The position numbers and the translations under genes are program-made. 64,000 bases of DNA, taken from contig NZ_AUAP01000013.1 in NCBI RefSeq assembly GCF_000428785.1, positions 6,963 to 70,962 of the forward strand. Reading direction: 5' to 3'. This DNA comes from Conchiformibius kuhniae DSM 17694 (GTDB lineage: Bacteria > Pseudomonadota > Gammaproteobacteria > Burkholderiales > Neisseriaceae). The stretch's first letter is position 1. Each line of letters starts with the position of its first letter. The notes beneath the pieces are model-generated. The model had not been told where the DNA came from. It ran no database searches and worked only from the letters and a program-made list of their open reading frames with translations. Shown piece after piece: positions 44,243 through 52,598 of the stretch.

Positions 44243-44321
44243 TAGGGCGTGTCATCATTTACTTATGCGGCGGTGTTTTCAGCTAAAAACCGCTACGCAA
44301 AGCAATTGATAACACGCCCTG
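44243..44321. repeat. Internally deleted mosaic element inserted in a leader-type repeat
   Basis: Ends AGGGCGTGTCATCATTTACT and CAATTGATAACACGCCC are kept, but the dRS3 core is replaced. It sits between GGGGCTGCGCTTT and CCCCGTGCGTTGAA, which are contiguous-like parts of the repeated hairpin leader (compare 6285-6320). Confidence 0.6.
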
Positions 44322-44365
44322 GATGCAACCCCGTGCGTTGAACCCCCCACTACGGAGAACAAACC

Positions 44366-44749
44366 ATGAGCAACATTCCCGCCGATTTGAAATACGTTGC
44401 CAGCCACGAATGGCTGCGCCCCGAAGCCGACGGTACGGTAACGGTCGGCATCACCGAACACGCCCAAGAACTGTTGGGCGACATCGTGTTTGTCGAGCTG
44501 CCTGAAGTCGGCGCGAACTTGGCCGCCGAAGAGCAGGCAGGCGTGGTCGAGTCGGTGAAAGCCGCTTCCGATGTATACGCGCCGATTGCGGGCGAAATCG
44601 TGGAAATCAACCAAGCCCTGATTGACGCGCCCGAAACCGCCAACAGCGACCCCTACGGCGAAGGCTGGTTCTTCAAAATCAAACCCGCCGATGCCGCCGC
44701 TTTGGACGGCTTGTTGAGCGCGGAGCAATACGCCGCCGAAATCGGTTGA
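44366..44749 (+). CDS. gcvH: Glycine cleavage system H protein
   Basis: Lipoyl carrier of the glycine cleavage complex, 127 residues. The lipoylated lysine is in VESVKAASDVYAP (Lys65), and the N terminus YVASHEWLRPE and C-terminal GEGWFFKIKP are canonical. gcvT and gcvP are not in the window. No glycine riboswitch is visible; its upstream region is occupied by repeats. The leader ACGGAGAAC gives a strong ribosome-binding site. Confidence 0.97.
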   Translation: MSNIPADLKYVASHEWLRPEADGTVTVGITEHAQELLGDIVFVELPEVGANLAAEEQAGVVESVKAASDVYAPIAGEIVEINQALIDAPETANSDPYGEGWFFKIKPADAAALDGLLSAEQYAAEIG

Positions 44750-44780
44750 TGTGCTTGATTCAGGACAGAACACGCCCGTA

Positions 44781-44973
44781 GGGCGTGTCATCATTTAAAT
44801 TTTTATACTGAAAATCAGCATAATGTAGAAATGCCGTCATTCCCGCGCAGGCGGGAATCCACTGCCCGATGCTTGGCAAGTCATGTTTTATCAAGGTTTG
44901 TTGTGCTTTGACTTGGATTCCCGCCTGCACGGGAATGACGGCGTGGTTTTTCGGTTAATTGATGACACGCCCC
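44781..44973. repeat. Mosaic element (two dRS3 arms)
   Basis: GGGCGTGTCATCATTTAAAT left end, CTGAAAATCAGC, dRS3 ATTCCCGCGCAGGCGGGAAT, the full middle, dRS3 ATTCCCGCCTGCACGGGAAT, and right end GGTTAATTGATGACACGCCC. This is a typical, near-complete copy. Confidence 0.88.
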
Positions 44974-45281
44974 AGCGTGTGTGAAGCGAACCGCGCAATA
45001 AGCTTGTCAGCAACACGAACCCGTCGCAGCAATCCCCGCATTTGTGCAGGGGAATACGTCAATTTTCACATTAAAACAACGTCCTCCGAATGCCGAACCG
45101 AACGGCTTTCGGGGTTTTTATTTGTTTTATCAGATAATTTTGCCAACTTCGCCGCTCGTTGGCACCAAATGCAGCGCCGTGCAATCAGATTTTTTGCGCC
45201 AAAGGGCAATAATCGGATAAAAGCTCTGATAAAATCCCGACTTTCTGTTTTCACCATTTTCACACAATTAAGGAATATGTT
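44974..45281. other. Non-coding stretch before fabZ
   Basis: About 300 bases with no credible gene. It contains a hairpin CCGAATGCCG...CGGCTTTCGG followed by GGTTTTTATTTG (45088-45122), a likely terminator, and an AT-richer part next to fabZ (TAAGGAATATGTT) that should hold its promoter. Confidence 0.5.
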
Positions 45282-45734
45282 ATGACCGCGCCCGTACTGC
45301 CTGTTGAGGCAAAAGACATTCAAAAACTGATTCCCCACCGCTATCCGTTTATGCTGCTCGACCGCATCACTGCGTTTGAGCAGGGCAAGAAATTAAGCGC
45401 AATCAAAAACATCAGCATGAATGAGCCGCAGTTTCAAGGGCATTTTCCCGACTTTCCCGTGATGCCCGGCGTGCTGTTGATTGAAGCGATGGCACAGGCT
45501 TGCGGCGCATTGGCGATTTTGAGCGAAGGCGGACGCAATCCCGATGAAATTTACTTTTTTGCAGGCATCGACCACGCCCGTTTCAAACGCCAAGTGATTC
45601 CGGGCGACCGTGTGGTCTTTGAAATCGAAATGCTGCAAAGCAAACGCGGCATCGGCAAATTCAAAGCCACCGCTTCGGTAGAGGGCGAATTGGCGGTGGA
45701 AGCGGAAATCATGTGCGCCAAACGCACGGTATGA
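45282..45734 (+). CDS. fabZ: 3-hydroxyacyl-ACP dehydratase
   Basis: Fatty-acid synthesis dehydratase, 150 residues with a hot-dog fold. The catalytic His54 is in FQGHFPDFPVMPGVLLIEAM, with Glu68 in the same block, and LIPHRYPFMLLDRI opens the protein. In many bacteria it lies between lpxD and lpxA; here it instead overlaps lptG by four bases, still an envelope gene. Confidence 0.97.
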   Translation: MTAPVLPVEAKDIQKLIPHRYPFMLLDRITAFEQGKKLSAIKNISMNEPQFQGHFPDFPVMPGVLLIEAMAQACGALAILSEGGRNPDEIYFFAGIDHARFKRQVIPGDRVVFEIEMLQSKRGIGKFKATASVEGELAVEAEIMCAKRTV

Positions 45735-46798
45735 AGCTGCTGACCCGTTATGTGGTGCTGCGCTTGGGCAAGGCATCACTGTTGGCACTCATGGCATTGG
45801 TGTCGCTGTACGGTTTTTTTGATTTGCTCGGCGAAGCGGGCAACATCGGCAAAGGCACCTACACCACGGCGACGGCGTTTCAATATGTGCTGCTGCAAAT
45901 GCCGGCACGGGCGTATTTGCTGATGCCTTTGGCGGTGCTGACGGGGGCATTGTTCGCGTTCGGGCGTTTGGCGGCGGATTGCGAATGGGCGGTGGTGAAA
46001 ACCAGTGGGGTGGACACTTGGGGCATTGTCCGCATGGTTTTGGTGTTTGGCGGGGCGTTTGCCGTGGCGACGGCGCTGCTGGGGGAATGGGCGGCGCCGG
46101 AAATGAGCAGGCGTGCCGATGCCTTGAAAGCGGCGGCGAAATCGGGGCAGGTTTTGGCGGCACAAGACGGTATTTGGATTAAGGAAAACGGCAGTATGGT
46201 GTATGTGGCTTCGGTGTTGCCCGACAACGGTTTGACGGGGGTGAAGATTTGGCGTTACGGCGACGATTTTCGCTTGCAGGAGGCGATATCCGCGCCCCGC
46301 GCCCGTGTGGGTGAGGGGCAGTGGCTGCTGTTCGACAGCCGCAGCAGCCGCATCACGCCCGAACGGGTGGAAACGGTCGTGCAGCCGCAACGGGTGTGGG
46401 CAAGCGGGGTGGGCAGGGCGTTGCTGGCGACTTTGCAAGTGAAGCCGGAGCAGATGTCTTGGACGGCACTGGGGCGTTATATCCGCCATTTGGAACACAA
46501 CCGCCAGCAAACGCAGATGTACCGTGTGGCATGGTGGAACAAATTGGTATACCCTGCGGCGGTGGTGGTGATGGCGTTGTTGGCATTGGCGTTTACGCCC
46601 GTGTCGGGGCGGCACGCCAATATGGGGCTGAAGCTGTTTGGCGGGGTGTGCTTGGGGTTGCTGTTTTATTTTTCCGGACGTTTGTTCGGGTTTACCAGCC
46701 GTTTGTACGGCGTACCGGCATGGGTGGCGGCGCTGTTGCCGACTGCGGCGTTTGCCGTGTGGGCGCTGGTGCTGATTCGGCGGCAGGAGCGGCGTTGA
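45731..46798 (+). CDS. lptG: LPS export permease LptG
   Basis: Second transmembrane subunit of LptB2FG, 355 residues. It starts MKLLTRYVVLRLGKASLLAL, has a periplasmic jellyroll around 140-255 and the C-terminal NKLVYPAAVVVMALLALAFT helix. The sequence distinguishes it from LptF by its N terminus and lack of the YFVE-type LptF segment. Its stop overlaps the start of the esterase gene (TGATG), so fabZ-lptG-esterase form an operon. Confidence 0.9.
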   Translation: MKLLTRYVVLRLGKASLLALMALVSLYGFFDLLGEAGNIGKGTYTTATAFQYVLLQMPARAYLLMPLAVLTGALFAFGRLAADCEWAVVKTSGVDTWGIVRMVLVFGGAFAVATALLGEWAAPEMSRRADALKAAAKSGQVLAAQDGIWIKENGSMVYVASVLPDNGLTGVKIWRYGDDFRLQEAISAPRARVGEGQWLLFDSRSSRITPERVETVVQPQRVWASGVGRALLATLQVKPEQMSWTALGRYIRHLEHNRQQTQMYRVAWWNKLVYPAAVVVMALLALAFTPVSGRHANMGLKLFGGVCLGLLFYFSGRLFGFTSRLYGVPAWVAALLPTAAFAVWALVLIRRQERR

Positions 46799-47442
46799 TG
46801 GGTCATTATGATGATGTGCAAACCATGTGCTTGACACGGCGGCGTTTGTTGCTGTCTGCCGCCGCTTTGGCGTTGGGGGCGTGCGGCGGCAAGCCTTATG
46901 CCCCACTGCCCGCCGGAAGCAGGGTGCTGGCACTGGGCGACTCGCTGACCTTCGGCTACGGCGCACCGCCCGAAGCGGCTTATCCGGCGCAATTGGCACA
47001 AATCAGCCGTTGGCAGGTGCATAACGGCGGGGTTTCCGGCGACACCGCCGCACAAGCCCTTGCCCGTTTGCCTGCCTTGCTGCACGCGCAACCGCAGTTG
47101 ATTTTGCTCGGCATCGGCGGCAATGATTTTTTGCGGCGCGTGCCTGAAGCGCAAACCCGCGACCACATCAGCCGCATCATCGCCGCAAGCGCGGGCATTC
47201 CGCTTGTGTTGATTGCCCAGCCCAAGCCTTCTTTAAGCGCGGTTTTCGGGCATTTGGACGACCACCCTTTGTATGCCGAACTGGCAAAGCAGCACGACAT
47301 TCCCCTGTTTGCCGGCGGGTGGAGTGCCGTTTTGGCAAATCGGGATTTGAAATCCGATGCCATTCACGCCAATGCCGCAGGTTACCGCCGCTTTGCCGAA
47401 CGCTTGGCAGCGTTTTTGAAAAAGCAGGGGTTTTTGTCGTGA
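46798..47442 (+). CDS. SGNH-family esterase lipoprotein (TesA-like)
   Basis: A 214-residue GDSL/SGNH hydrolase, likely a periplasmic thioesterase, lysophospholipase or arylesterase. Block I LALGDSLTFGYG (Ser49), block III LGIGGNDFL, and block V SDAIHANAAGY carry the catalytic Ser, Asn, Asp and His. An N-terminal twin-arginine-like TRRRLLLSAAALALGAC precedes lipobox Cys29. The first ATG overlaps the lptG stop; an internal ATG at 46825 would give a more usual signal length, so the start is open. Confidence 0.87.
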   Translation: MGHYDDVQTMCLTRRRLLLSAAALALGACGGKPYAPLPAGSRVLALGDSLTFGYGAPPEAAYPAQLAQISRWQVHNGGVSGDTAAQALARLPALLHAQPQLILLGIGGNDFLRRVPEAQTRDHISRIIAASAGIPLVLIAQPKPSLSAVFGHLDDHPLYAELAKQHDIPLFAGGWSAVLANRDLKSDAIHANAAGYRRFAERLAAFLKKQGFLS

Positions 47443-47461
47443 TGCGTGTGTTGCGCTTGAT

Positions 47462-47492
47462 AAAAAAACAGCCTTAAATGGCTGTTTTTTTA
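47462..47492. terminator. Bidirectional terminator between esterase and tRNA-Arg
   Basis: AAAAAAACAGCC / GGCTGTTTTTTT with a short loop; A-rich and T-rich flanks serve both converging transcripts. Confidence 0.85.
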
Positions 47493-47500
47493 AATGAATG

Positions 47501-47572
47501 CCCCGCCGACAGGACTCGAACCTGTATTACACGCTTAGGAGGCATGTGTTCTATCCCTTGAACTACGGCGGG
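47501..47572 (-). tRNA. tRNA-Arg (anticodon CCT)
   Basis: On the minus strand: acceptor CCCGCCG/CGGCGGG, anticodon stem CATGC/GCGTG with loop CTCCTAA (anticodon CCT, reads AGG), T arm ACAGGTTCGAGTCCTGT, discriminator G. The CCA end is not encoded, unlike the other tRNAs here. No integrase or attachment-site duplication is seen, although this tRNA is a common integration site. Confidence 0.93.
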
Positions 47573-47584
47573 AAAACAAAAACT

Positions 47585-48559
47585 TTAAGACAAACGGCTT
47601 ACCGACAGCCGCGCCAAATCGCGCATGGCGGCGCTTACCTCGTTTTCAGGCAGCCCGTTCAAACTGTCGCAGGCGCGGGCAACGGCGTGTTGCGCCTGTT
47701 CGGTGCAGTAGGCCAGCGCGTCCGAAGCGGCCACATGGCGGTAAATCGCGTCAAAACGGCTGCGGTCGGCGTTTTGCAGGGCGGCGCGGACTTCGTCGGC
47801 GGCTTCGGCGCTGCCTTGCCGCATCAGGTAAATCAGGGGCAAAGTCGGTTTGCCTTCCGCCAAATCGTCGCCGACATTTTTGCCGATTTGTTCGGGGCTG
47901 CCCGAATAATCCAGCACATCGTCAATAATTTGGAACGCCGTGCCGACATACATGCCGTAATCTTTCAAAGCCTGTTCCTGCGCCTCGTCCGCGCCCGCCA
48001 GTACCGCGCCCACCTGCGCCGCCGCTTCAAACAGCTTGGCGGTTTTGTATTGAATCACGCGCAGGTATTCGCTTTCGCTGATGTCGGTGTTGCCGATGTT
48101 CATCAACTGCATCACTTCGCCTTCGGCGATGATGTTGGTGGCTTCCGCCATAATGTCCAGAATTTTCAGGCTGCCCGAACCGACCATCAGTTGAAACGCG
48201 CGCGTGTAGAGAAAATCGCCCACCAGCACCGCCGCCGCGTTGCCGAACAGATTGTTGGCGGTGGCGCGGCCGCGCCGCAACGCGCTTTCGTCCACCACGT
48301 CATCGTGCAGCAGCGTGGAGGTGTGGATAAACTCCACCATCGCCGCCAGTTCATACAAACCGTCGCGGTCGCAGCCCAGCGACTTGCCCGCCAACAGGGT
48401 CATGACGGGGCGCAAACGCTTGCCGCCCGCGCTGATGATGTAGTTGCCGATTTGCGAAATCAATGCCACTTCCGACTGCACGGCACGGTTGATGACCGCG
48501 TCCACGCGGCGCAAATCGGTTTCCAGATTTTTTTGAAAATAAGGCAGTTGGCGCAACAT
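47585..48559 (-). CDS. ispB: Octaprenyl diphosphate synthase
   Basis: Trans-prenyltransferase making the ubiquinone side chain, 324 residues. First aspartate-rich motif LLHDDVVDES (Asp86-90) and second IIDDVLDYSG near 212-220, with GGKRLRP near 45-51 and the GEVMQLMNIGN helix. Chain length is inferred from similarity to IspB and the small residues before the first motif. It lies 12 bases from tRNA-Arg and is divergent from the EEP hydrolase. Confidence 0.93.
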   Translation of the reverse strand: MLRQLPYFQKNLETDLRRVDAVINRAVQSEVALISQIGNYIISAGGKRLRPVMTLLAGKSLGCDRDGLYELAAMVEFIHTSTLLHDDVVDESALRRGRATANNLFGNAAAVLVGDFLYTRAFQLMVGSGSLKILDIMAEATNIIAEGEVMQLMNIGNTDISESEYLRVIQYKTAKLFEAAAQVGAVLAGADEAQEQALKDYGMYVGTAFQIIDDVLDYSGSPEQIGKNVGDDLAEGKPTLPLIYLMRQGSAEAADEVRAALQNADRSRFDAIYRHVAASDALAYCTEQAQHAVARACDSLNGLPENEVSAAMRDLARLSVSRLS

Positions 48560-48681
48560 GGGCGGGCTTTCCGGATAGGTGGTGCGGTTGGGGACAAAGG
48601 CGGCGATTATAACAGTTCGGATTGACGCTTTCCAAGTGTCGCGGCAATATTGCCGTTTGCTTTTTGCCGCTTGTTCCGCTT

Positions 48682-49401
48682 ATGCGCATTCTTTCCTACA
48701 ATATTCAAGCCGCCATCGGCGCAAACAGCTATTTCAGCTACGTTTCGCGGCTGCACCGCCAAGTGCTGCCCGACCCCGCCAAAACAGGCAATCTGCAACG
48801 CATTGCCGCCTACATCGCAGCGTTTGACGCCGTGTGCATTCAGGAAATCGATTTGGGCGGACTGCGCAACGGCTTCCGTTGCCAAGCGGCGCAACTGTGC
48901 CAAGCGGCGGGCTTTGCCCACCATGTGGCGCAGACCAACCGCGTGGTGGGACAACTGTCGCGGCACGGCAACCTGATTCTCTGCCGCACCCCCCTGCGCC
49001 CGCTCATCAGCGAAACACTGCCCTCGCGCATCAAAGGGCGCGGCATACTTGCCGCCGCCACCGACACCCCGCACGGCGAATTGGTATTGGCAAACGTCCA
49101 CCTGAGCTTGGGCGCGTCCGACCAACTGCGCCAAGTGCGCCACATCTGCCGCCTGCTCGAAGCCCACCCGCAAATATGCCTGTGCGGCGACTTCAACTGC
49201 CCGCCCGAATCGGCGGCACTGGCACTGCTGCGCGAAGCGGGCTACCGCCGCGTCGGCAGCAACGCCCCGACCTACCCGAGCTGGCGTCCGCGCAAAACAC
49301 TCGACCATATTTTTATTAAGGGCGCATTGGACGGACACTGTTGCACCGACCACACATTTACCGCGTCCGACCACCTGCCCGTGTGTGCGGAATTGCGCTG
49401 A
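48682..49401 (+). CDS. Endonuclease/exonuclease/phosphatase-family hydrolase
   Basis: A 239-residue EEP-fold metal-dependent hydrolase. Visible residues: MRILSYNIQAA, the Glu in CIQEID near 56, ANVHLSLG near 140, CGDFNCPP near 173 with the Asp-x-Asn pair, and the catalytic ASDHLPVCAE near the end. No signal peptide is seen, so it is cytosolic. Members act on DNA, nucleotides or phospholipids; the substrate cannot be chosen here. Confidence 0.85.
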   Translation: MRILSYNIQAAIGANSYFSYVSRLHRQVLPDPAKTGNLQRIAAYIAAFDAVCIQEIDLGGLRNGFRCQAAQLCQAAGFAHHVAQTNRVVGQLSRHGNLILCRTPLRPLISETLPSRIKGRGILAAATDTPHGELVLANVHLSLGASDQLRQVRHICRLLEAHPQICLCGDFNCPPESAALALLREAGYRRVGSNAPTYPSWRPRKTLDHIFIKGALDGHCCTDHTFTASDHLPVCAELR

Positions 49402-49458
49402 TGCCGCTTGCCGCAACGCATTTTTCACGTTTTTCAAGCCGAATTATGATGCGGGGCA

Positions 49459-49655
49459 AGGGCGTGTCATTGATTTAAATTATTTTATTGAAAATAAAAG
49501 CATGATAAAAAACTGCCGTCATGCCCGCGCATGCGGGAATCCACTGCCTGATGTTTGTGAAGCGATGTTTTATCAATGCTTTTTGCAATTTGTTTTGGCT
49601 TCCCGCCTGCGCGGTAATGACGGTGTGGTGTTTCCGGTCAATTGATGACACGCCC
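49459..49655. repeat. Mosaic element (two dRS3-like arms)
   Basis: AGGGCGTGTCATTGATTTAA left end, CGTCATGCCCGCGCATGCGG arm, middle, CCCGCCTGCGCGGTAATGACGG arm, right end GGTCAATTGATGACACGCCC. Confidence 0.85.
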
Positions 49656-49722
49656 AACCGCGCCAACCATCTGCAAAGCCAATGCCCCGCATCACATCTG
49701 CCGATATCTGCGTGCGGGATTG

Positions 49723-49750
49723 TTGTCGGAATGTAAGATTGTGTTATGCT
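49723..49750 (+). promoter_or_regulatory. Possible promoter of the DUF4212-symporter operon
   Basis: TTGTCG (49723-49728) and TATGCT (49745-49750), spacer 16 bases, about 130 bases before the ATG. Match is moderate. Confidence 0.4.
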
Positions 49751-49880
49751 GCGTTTACCGTAGGCATTGCTTTGCGCCGCACGGTATTTTTGCGTATTTC
49801 GGGGCATAGCGGAACACAAACCGAGTCCAAACGGCCATTTGCCCCGTTTCCAAATTATCCTCATTCAGGAGACGACAATC

Positions 49881-50146
49881 ATGTCCGAAGAAAAAAACAA
49901 GACGTGTCAGGCTATTGGCAGGCAAATCTCCGCCTGATTTTCATTTGTTTGGCCGTGTGGGCGCTGTGTTCCCATTTTGCCGCCATTTTGCTGCGCTCGG
50001 TGCTGATGGGCATCAGCGTGGGCGGCGCGGATTTGGGCTTTTGGTTTGCCCAGCAAGGCTCGATTTTGGTATTCATCGCCATCATTTTCTTTTATGCGCG
50101 GCAGATGAATAAGCTGGACGAACAATTCGGCGTGAAAGAGGAGTGA
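49881..50146 (+). CDS. DUF4212 symporter small subunit, apparent frameshift in an A-tract
   Basis: Small two-helix membrane protein that accompanies DUF4212-type sodium/solute symporters. The body QDVSGYWQANLRLIF...FFYARQMNKLDEQFGVKEE is normal, but the expected ATG (49881, MSEEK) is in another frame. At GAAG-A7-C (49891-49897) one extra A would join MSEEKK to QDVSGYWQANL exactly. As written the ATG frame stops after about 19 codons. Either sequencing error, phase variation by A-tract length, or slippage explains it; a downstream GTG at 49906 could also start a shorter product. The next gene begins five bases after the stop. Confidence 0.75.
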
Positions 50147-50150
50147 TGTC

Positions 50151-51920
50151 ATGAGCCAGTTTTGGATTAATTTGGTGTTTGTGGGCGCGTCTTTCGCGCT
50201 CTATTTCGGCATTGCGATTTGGGCGCGTGCCGGTTCGACCAAAGAATTTTACGTTGCCGGCGGCGGCGTGCATCCCGTATTGAACGGCATGGCAACGGGC
50301 GCGGACTGGATGAGCGCCGCATCGTTTATCTCGATGGCGGGCATCATCGCCATGAACGGCTATCCCGCATCCGCCTATCTGATGGGCTGGACGGGCGGCT
50401 ACGTTTTGCTGGCGTTGCTGCTTGCGCCCTACTTGCGCAAATTCGGCAAATTCACCGTACCCGATTTCATCGGCGACCGTTTTTACAGCCGCACGGCGCG
50501 TTTGGTGGCGGTGGCGTGTCTGATTATCGCGTCCACCACCTATGTGATTGGTCAGATGACGGGCGCGGGCGTGGCGTTTTCGCGCTTTTTGGAAGTGAGC
50601 AACACCAACGGCTTGCTGATTGCGGCGGTGGTGGTGCTGTTTTACGCGGTATTGGGCGGCATGAAGGGCATCACCTACACCCAAGTGGCGCAATATGTGG
50701 TGCTGATTGTTGCCTACACCATTCCCGCCGTGTTTATTTCCTTCAACATTACGGGCAACCCGATTCCGCCTTTGGGCATGTTCGGCAACGAAACCGCTTC
50801 GGGCGAACCGTTTTTGCACAAACTCAACGCGCTGATTACCGATTTGGGCTTCACCGCCTTTACCGCCGATGAGCCGAACAAGCTCAATATGCTGCTGTTT
50901 ACCATGTCTTTGATGATTGGTACGGCGGGTCTGCCCCATGTGATTATCCGCTTTTTCACCGTGCCGAAGGTGTCGGACGCGCGGACTTCCGCAGGTTGGG
51001 CATTGGTGTTCATCGCCCTGCTGTACACCACTGCGCCTGCAGTCGGCTCGATGGCGCGGATGAATCTGGTCAATACCGTTTACCCCGCAGGCATCAGCCA
51101 GCCCGCTTTGGACTACGAACAACGCCCCGTGTGGATGAAAAACTGGGAAACCACCGGCTTGCTGAAGTTTGAAGACAAAAACGGCGACGGCAAAATCCAA
51201 TACTACAACGACAAAAACGCTGCTTTTGAAGCCACCGCCGCCGAGCGCGGTTGGAAAGGCAACGAGCTGACCGTAAACAACGACATTTTGGTGTTGGCAA
51301 ACCCCGAAATCGCCAATCTGCCCGGTTGGGTCATCGGTTTGATTGCGGCGGGCGGTTTGGCGGCGGCGTTGTCCACCGCAGCAGGTTTGCTGTTGGCGAT
51401 TTCTTCCGCCGTGTCGCACGACCTGATTAAGAAAACGCTCAAACCCGACATCACCGAAAAAGGCGAATTGCTGGCGGCGCGCGTGTCGATGACCGTTGCC
51501 ATCGTGATTGCCACATGGTTGGGCATCAATCCGCCGGGTTTTGCCGCGCAGGTGGTGGCATTGGCGTTCGGCATCGCCGCCGCTTCGCTGTTCCCCGTGC
51601 TGATGATGGGCATTTTCTCCAAGCGCATCAACGATAAAGGCGCGATTGCGGGCATGCTGGCAGGTTTGATTTCCACTTGCGTGTACATTTTCCTGTATTT
51701 GGGCTGGTTCTTTATTCCGGGTACGAATGCGTTTGAAAACAAACCGGAAAACTGGCTGTTCGGCATTTCGCCCCTGTCGTTCGGTACGGTGGGCGCCATC
51801 ATCAACTTTGCTGTGGCGTTTGTGGTGTCCAGCATGGGCAAGGCACCGCCGCAAGAAGTACAGGATTTGGTGGAAAGCGTGCGCTTTCCGCACGGTGCGG
51901 GCAAGGCGGTTGACCACTAA
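50151..51920 (+). CDS. Sodium/solute symporter (VC_2705-like subfamily)
   Basis: A 589-residue SSS-family carrier of about 13 helices; the subfamily pairs with a DUF4212 partner and probably imports a small carboxylate such as acetate or lactate. SSS marks: YVAGGGVHPVLNGMATGADWMSA-type N terminus, GGMKGITYTQVAQYV near 165, and TAGLPHVIIRFFTVP near 262. Between helices, residues about 343-356 (DKNGDGKIQYYND) form an EF-hand-like loop. It follows the small subunit directly, and a terminator hairpin lies at 51947-51979. Confidence 0.88.
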   Translation: MSQFWINLVFVGASFALYFGIAIWARAGSTKEFYVAGGGVHPVLNGMATGADWMSAASFISMAGIIAMNGYPASAYLMGWTGGYVLLALLLAPYLRKFGKFTVPDFIGDRFYSRTARLVAVACLIIASTTYVIGQMTGAGVAFSRFLEVSNTNGLLIAAVVVLFYAVLGGMKGITYTQVAQYVVLIVAYTIPAVFISFNITGNPIPPLGMFGNETASGEPFLHKLNALITDLGFTAFTADEPNKLNMLLFTMSLMIGTAGLPHVIIRFFTVPKVSDARTSAGWALVFIALLYTTAPAVGSMARMNLVNTVYPAGISQPALDYEQRPVWMKNWETTGLLKFEDKNGDGKIQYYNDKNAAFEATAAERGWKGNELTVNNDILVLANPEIANLPGWVIGLIAAGGLAAALSTAAGLLLAISSAVSHDLIKKTLKPDITEKGELLAARVSMTVAIVIATWLGINPPGFAAQVVALAFGIAAASLFPVLMMGIFSKRINDKGAIAGMLAGLISTCVYIFLYLGWFFIPGTNAFENKPENWLFGISPLSFGTVGAIINFAVAFVVSSMGKAPPQEVQDLVESVRFPHGAGKAVDH

Positions 51921-51946
51921 ACGGTTAAGATAATTTGTCGGTAAAA

Positions 51947-51979
51947 GGCGGCACGGTTTACAATCGTGCCGCTTTTTTG
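51947..51979 (+). terminator. Terminator of the symporter operon
   Basis: GCGGCACG / CGTGCCGC with an 8-base loop followed by TTTTTT. Confidence 0.88.
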
Positions 51980-52001
51980 ATTGCAAAAGGACAAAACAAT
52001 C

Positions 52002-52475
52002 ATGCTTTGGGAATTTTTGGCAACGCTGTTTGCCGGTTTGGGGGCGGCGGGCGTCGTGTTGCTGTTGCGCCCCCTTGTGCGCGGACGCATGCCCAAATGG
52101 GCTGTGCCTGCGGCGGCGGGGTTGGGCATGCTCGGCTTTCAGGTGTACAGCGAATACACATGGTTTGCCCACACCCGCGCCAAGCTGCCGCCGGATACGG
52201 TGGTGGTGGCGGAAGTGCCGTCTGCCGCGCCGTACAAACCTTGGTCGTATGTCGTGCCGCAGGTTTTGCAGTTTGTTGCTGCCGATACCGCCAACGTCCG
52301 CACCGACAACAGCGCACGCCATGTAAACCTTTATTTTTTCGAGCGGCGCATGCGTGCCAAAGTGTTGGCGGTGCGGGTGGACTGCGCCACCGGACACTAC
52401 AGCGACCCGCAAAGCGGACAGGTTTGGCAGTTCGACCAACGTTTGCGTCAAGCGGTTTGCGGCAAAAGCCGGTAA
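52002..52475 (+). CDS. Unknown membrane-anchored protein
   Basis: A 157-residue protein with two N-terminal helices (about 3-22 and 33-50) and a C-terminal soluble part: residues 52-157 carry PWSYVVPQVLQFVAADTANV and a closing RLRQAVCGKSR. Two cysteines (VDCATGH, AVCGK) could pair. It sits alone between the symporter and secA. Family not recognised; the layout suggests an inner-membrane protein with a periplasmic domain. Confidence 0.75.
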   Translation: MLWEFLATLFAGLGAAGVVLLLRPLVRGRMPKWAVPAAAGLGMLGFQVYSEYTWFAHTRAKLPPDTVVVAEVPSAAPYKPWSYVVPQVLQFVAADTANVRTDNSARHVNLYFFERRMRAKVLAVRVDCATGHYSDPQSGQVWQFDQRLRQAVCGKSR

Positions 52476-52598
52476 ATTTTCGTGCCTGTTGCCGCCAAAA
52501 CGCAACAGGCGTTTTGTGGCGCATGTCGCAAACTTGCCGCCGCTTGTGTTAGAATCCTACCGTTTTGCCCCAATCAGGCACACTAGGAATGGAATTTT

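Noticed and set aside
47501..47572. tRNA-Arg(CCT) as an attachment site of an integrated element
   Set aside because: No integrase, no repeated tRNA end and no foreign block flank it.
28973..48180. Partial CAGGCAGCCTG and CAGGCTGCCCG words as DNA uptake sequences
   Set aside because: At 28973, 47641 and 48165 they are imperfect and lie in coding sequence where Ala/Pro/Gln codons explain them.
50082..52505. Very long open frame on the minus strand opposite the sodium symporter
   Set aside because: It is antisense to a clear carrier gene, is His/Arg/Gln-rich with no recognisable domain, and such frames are expected from GC-rich third positions. The same applies to 10783-12207, 13481-15331, 28604-29896, 20352-22391 and 53439-55325.
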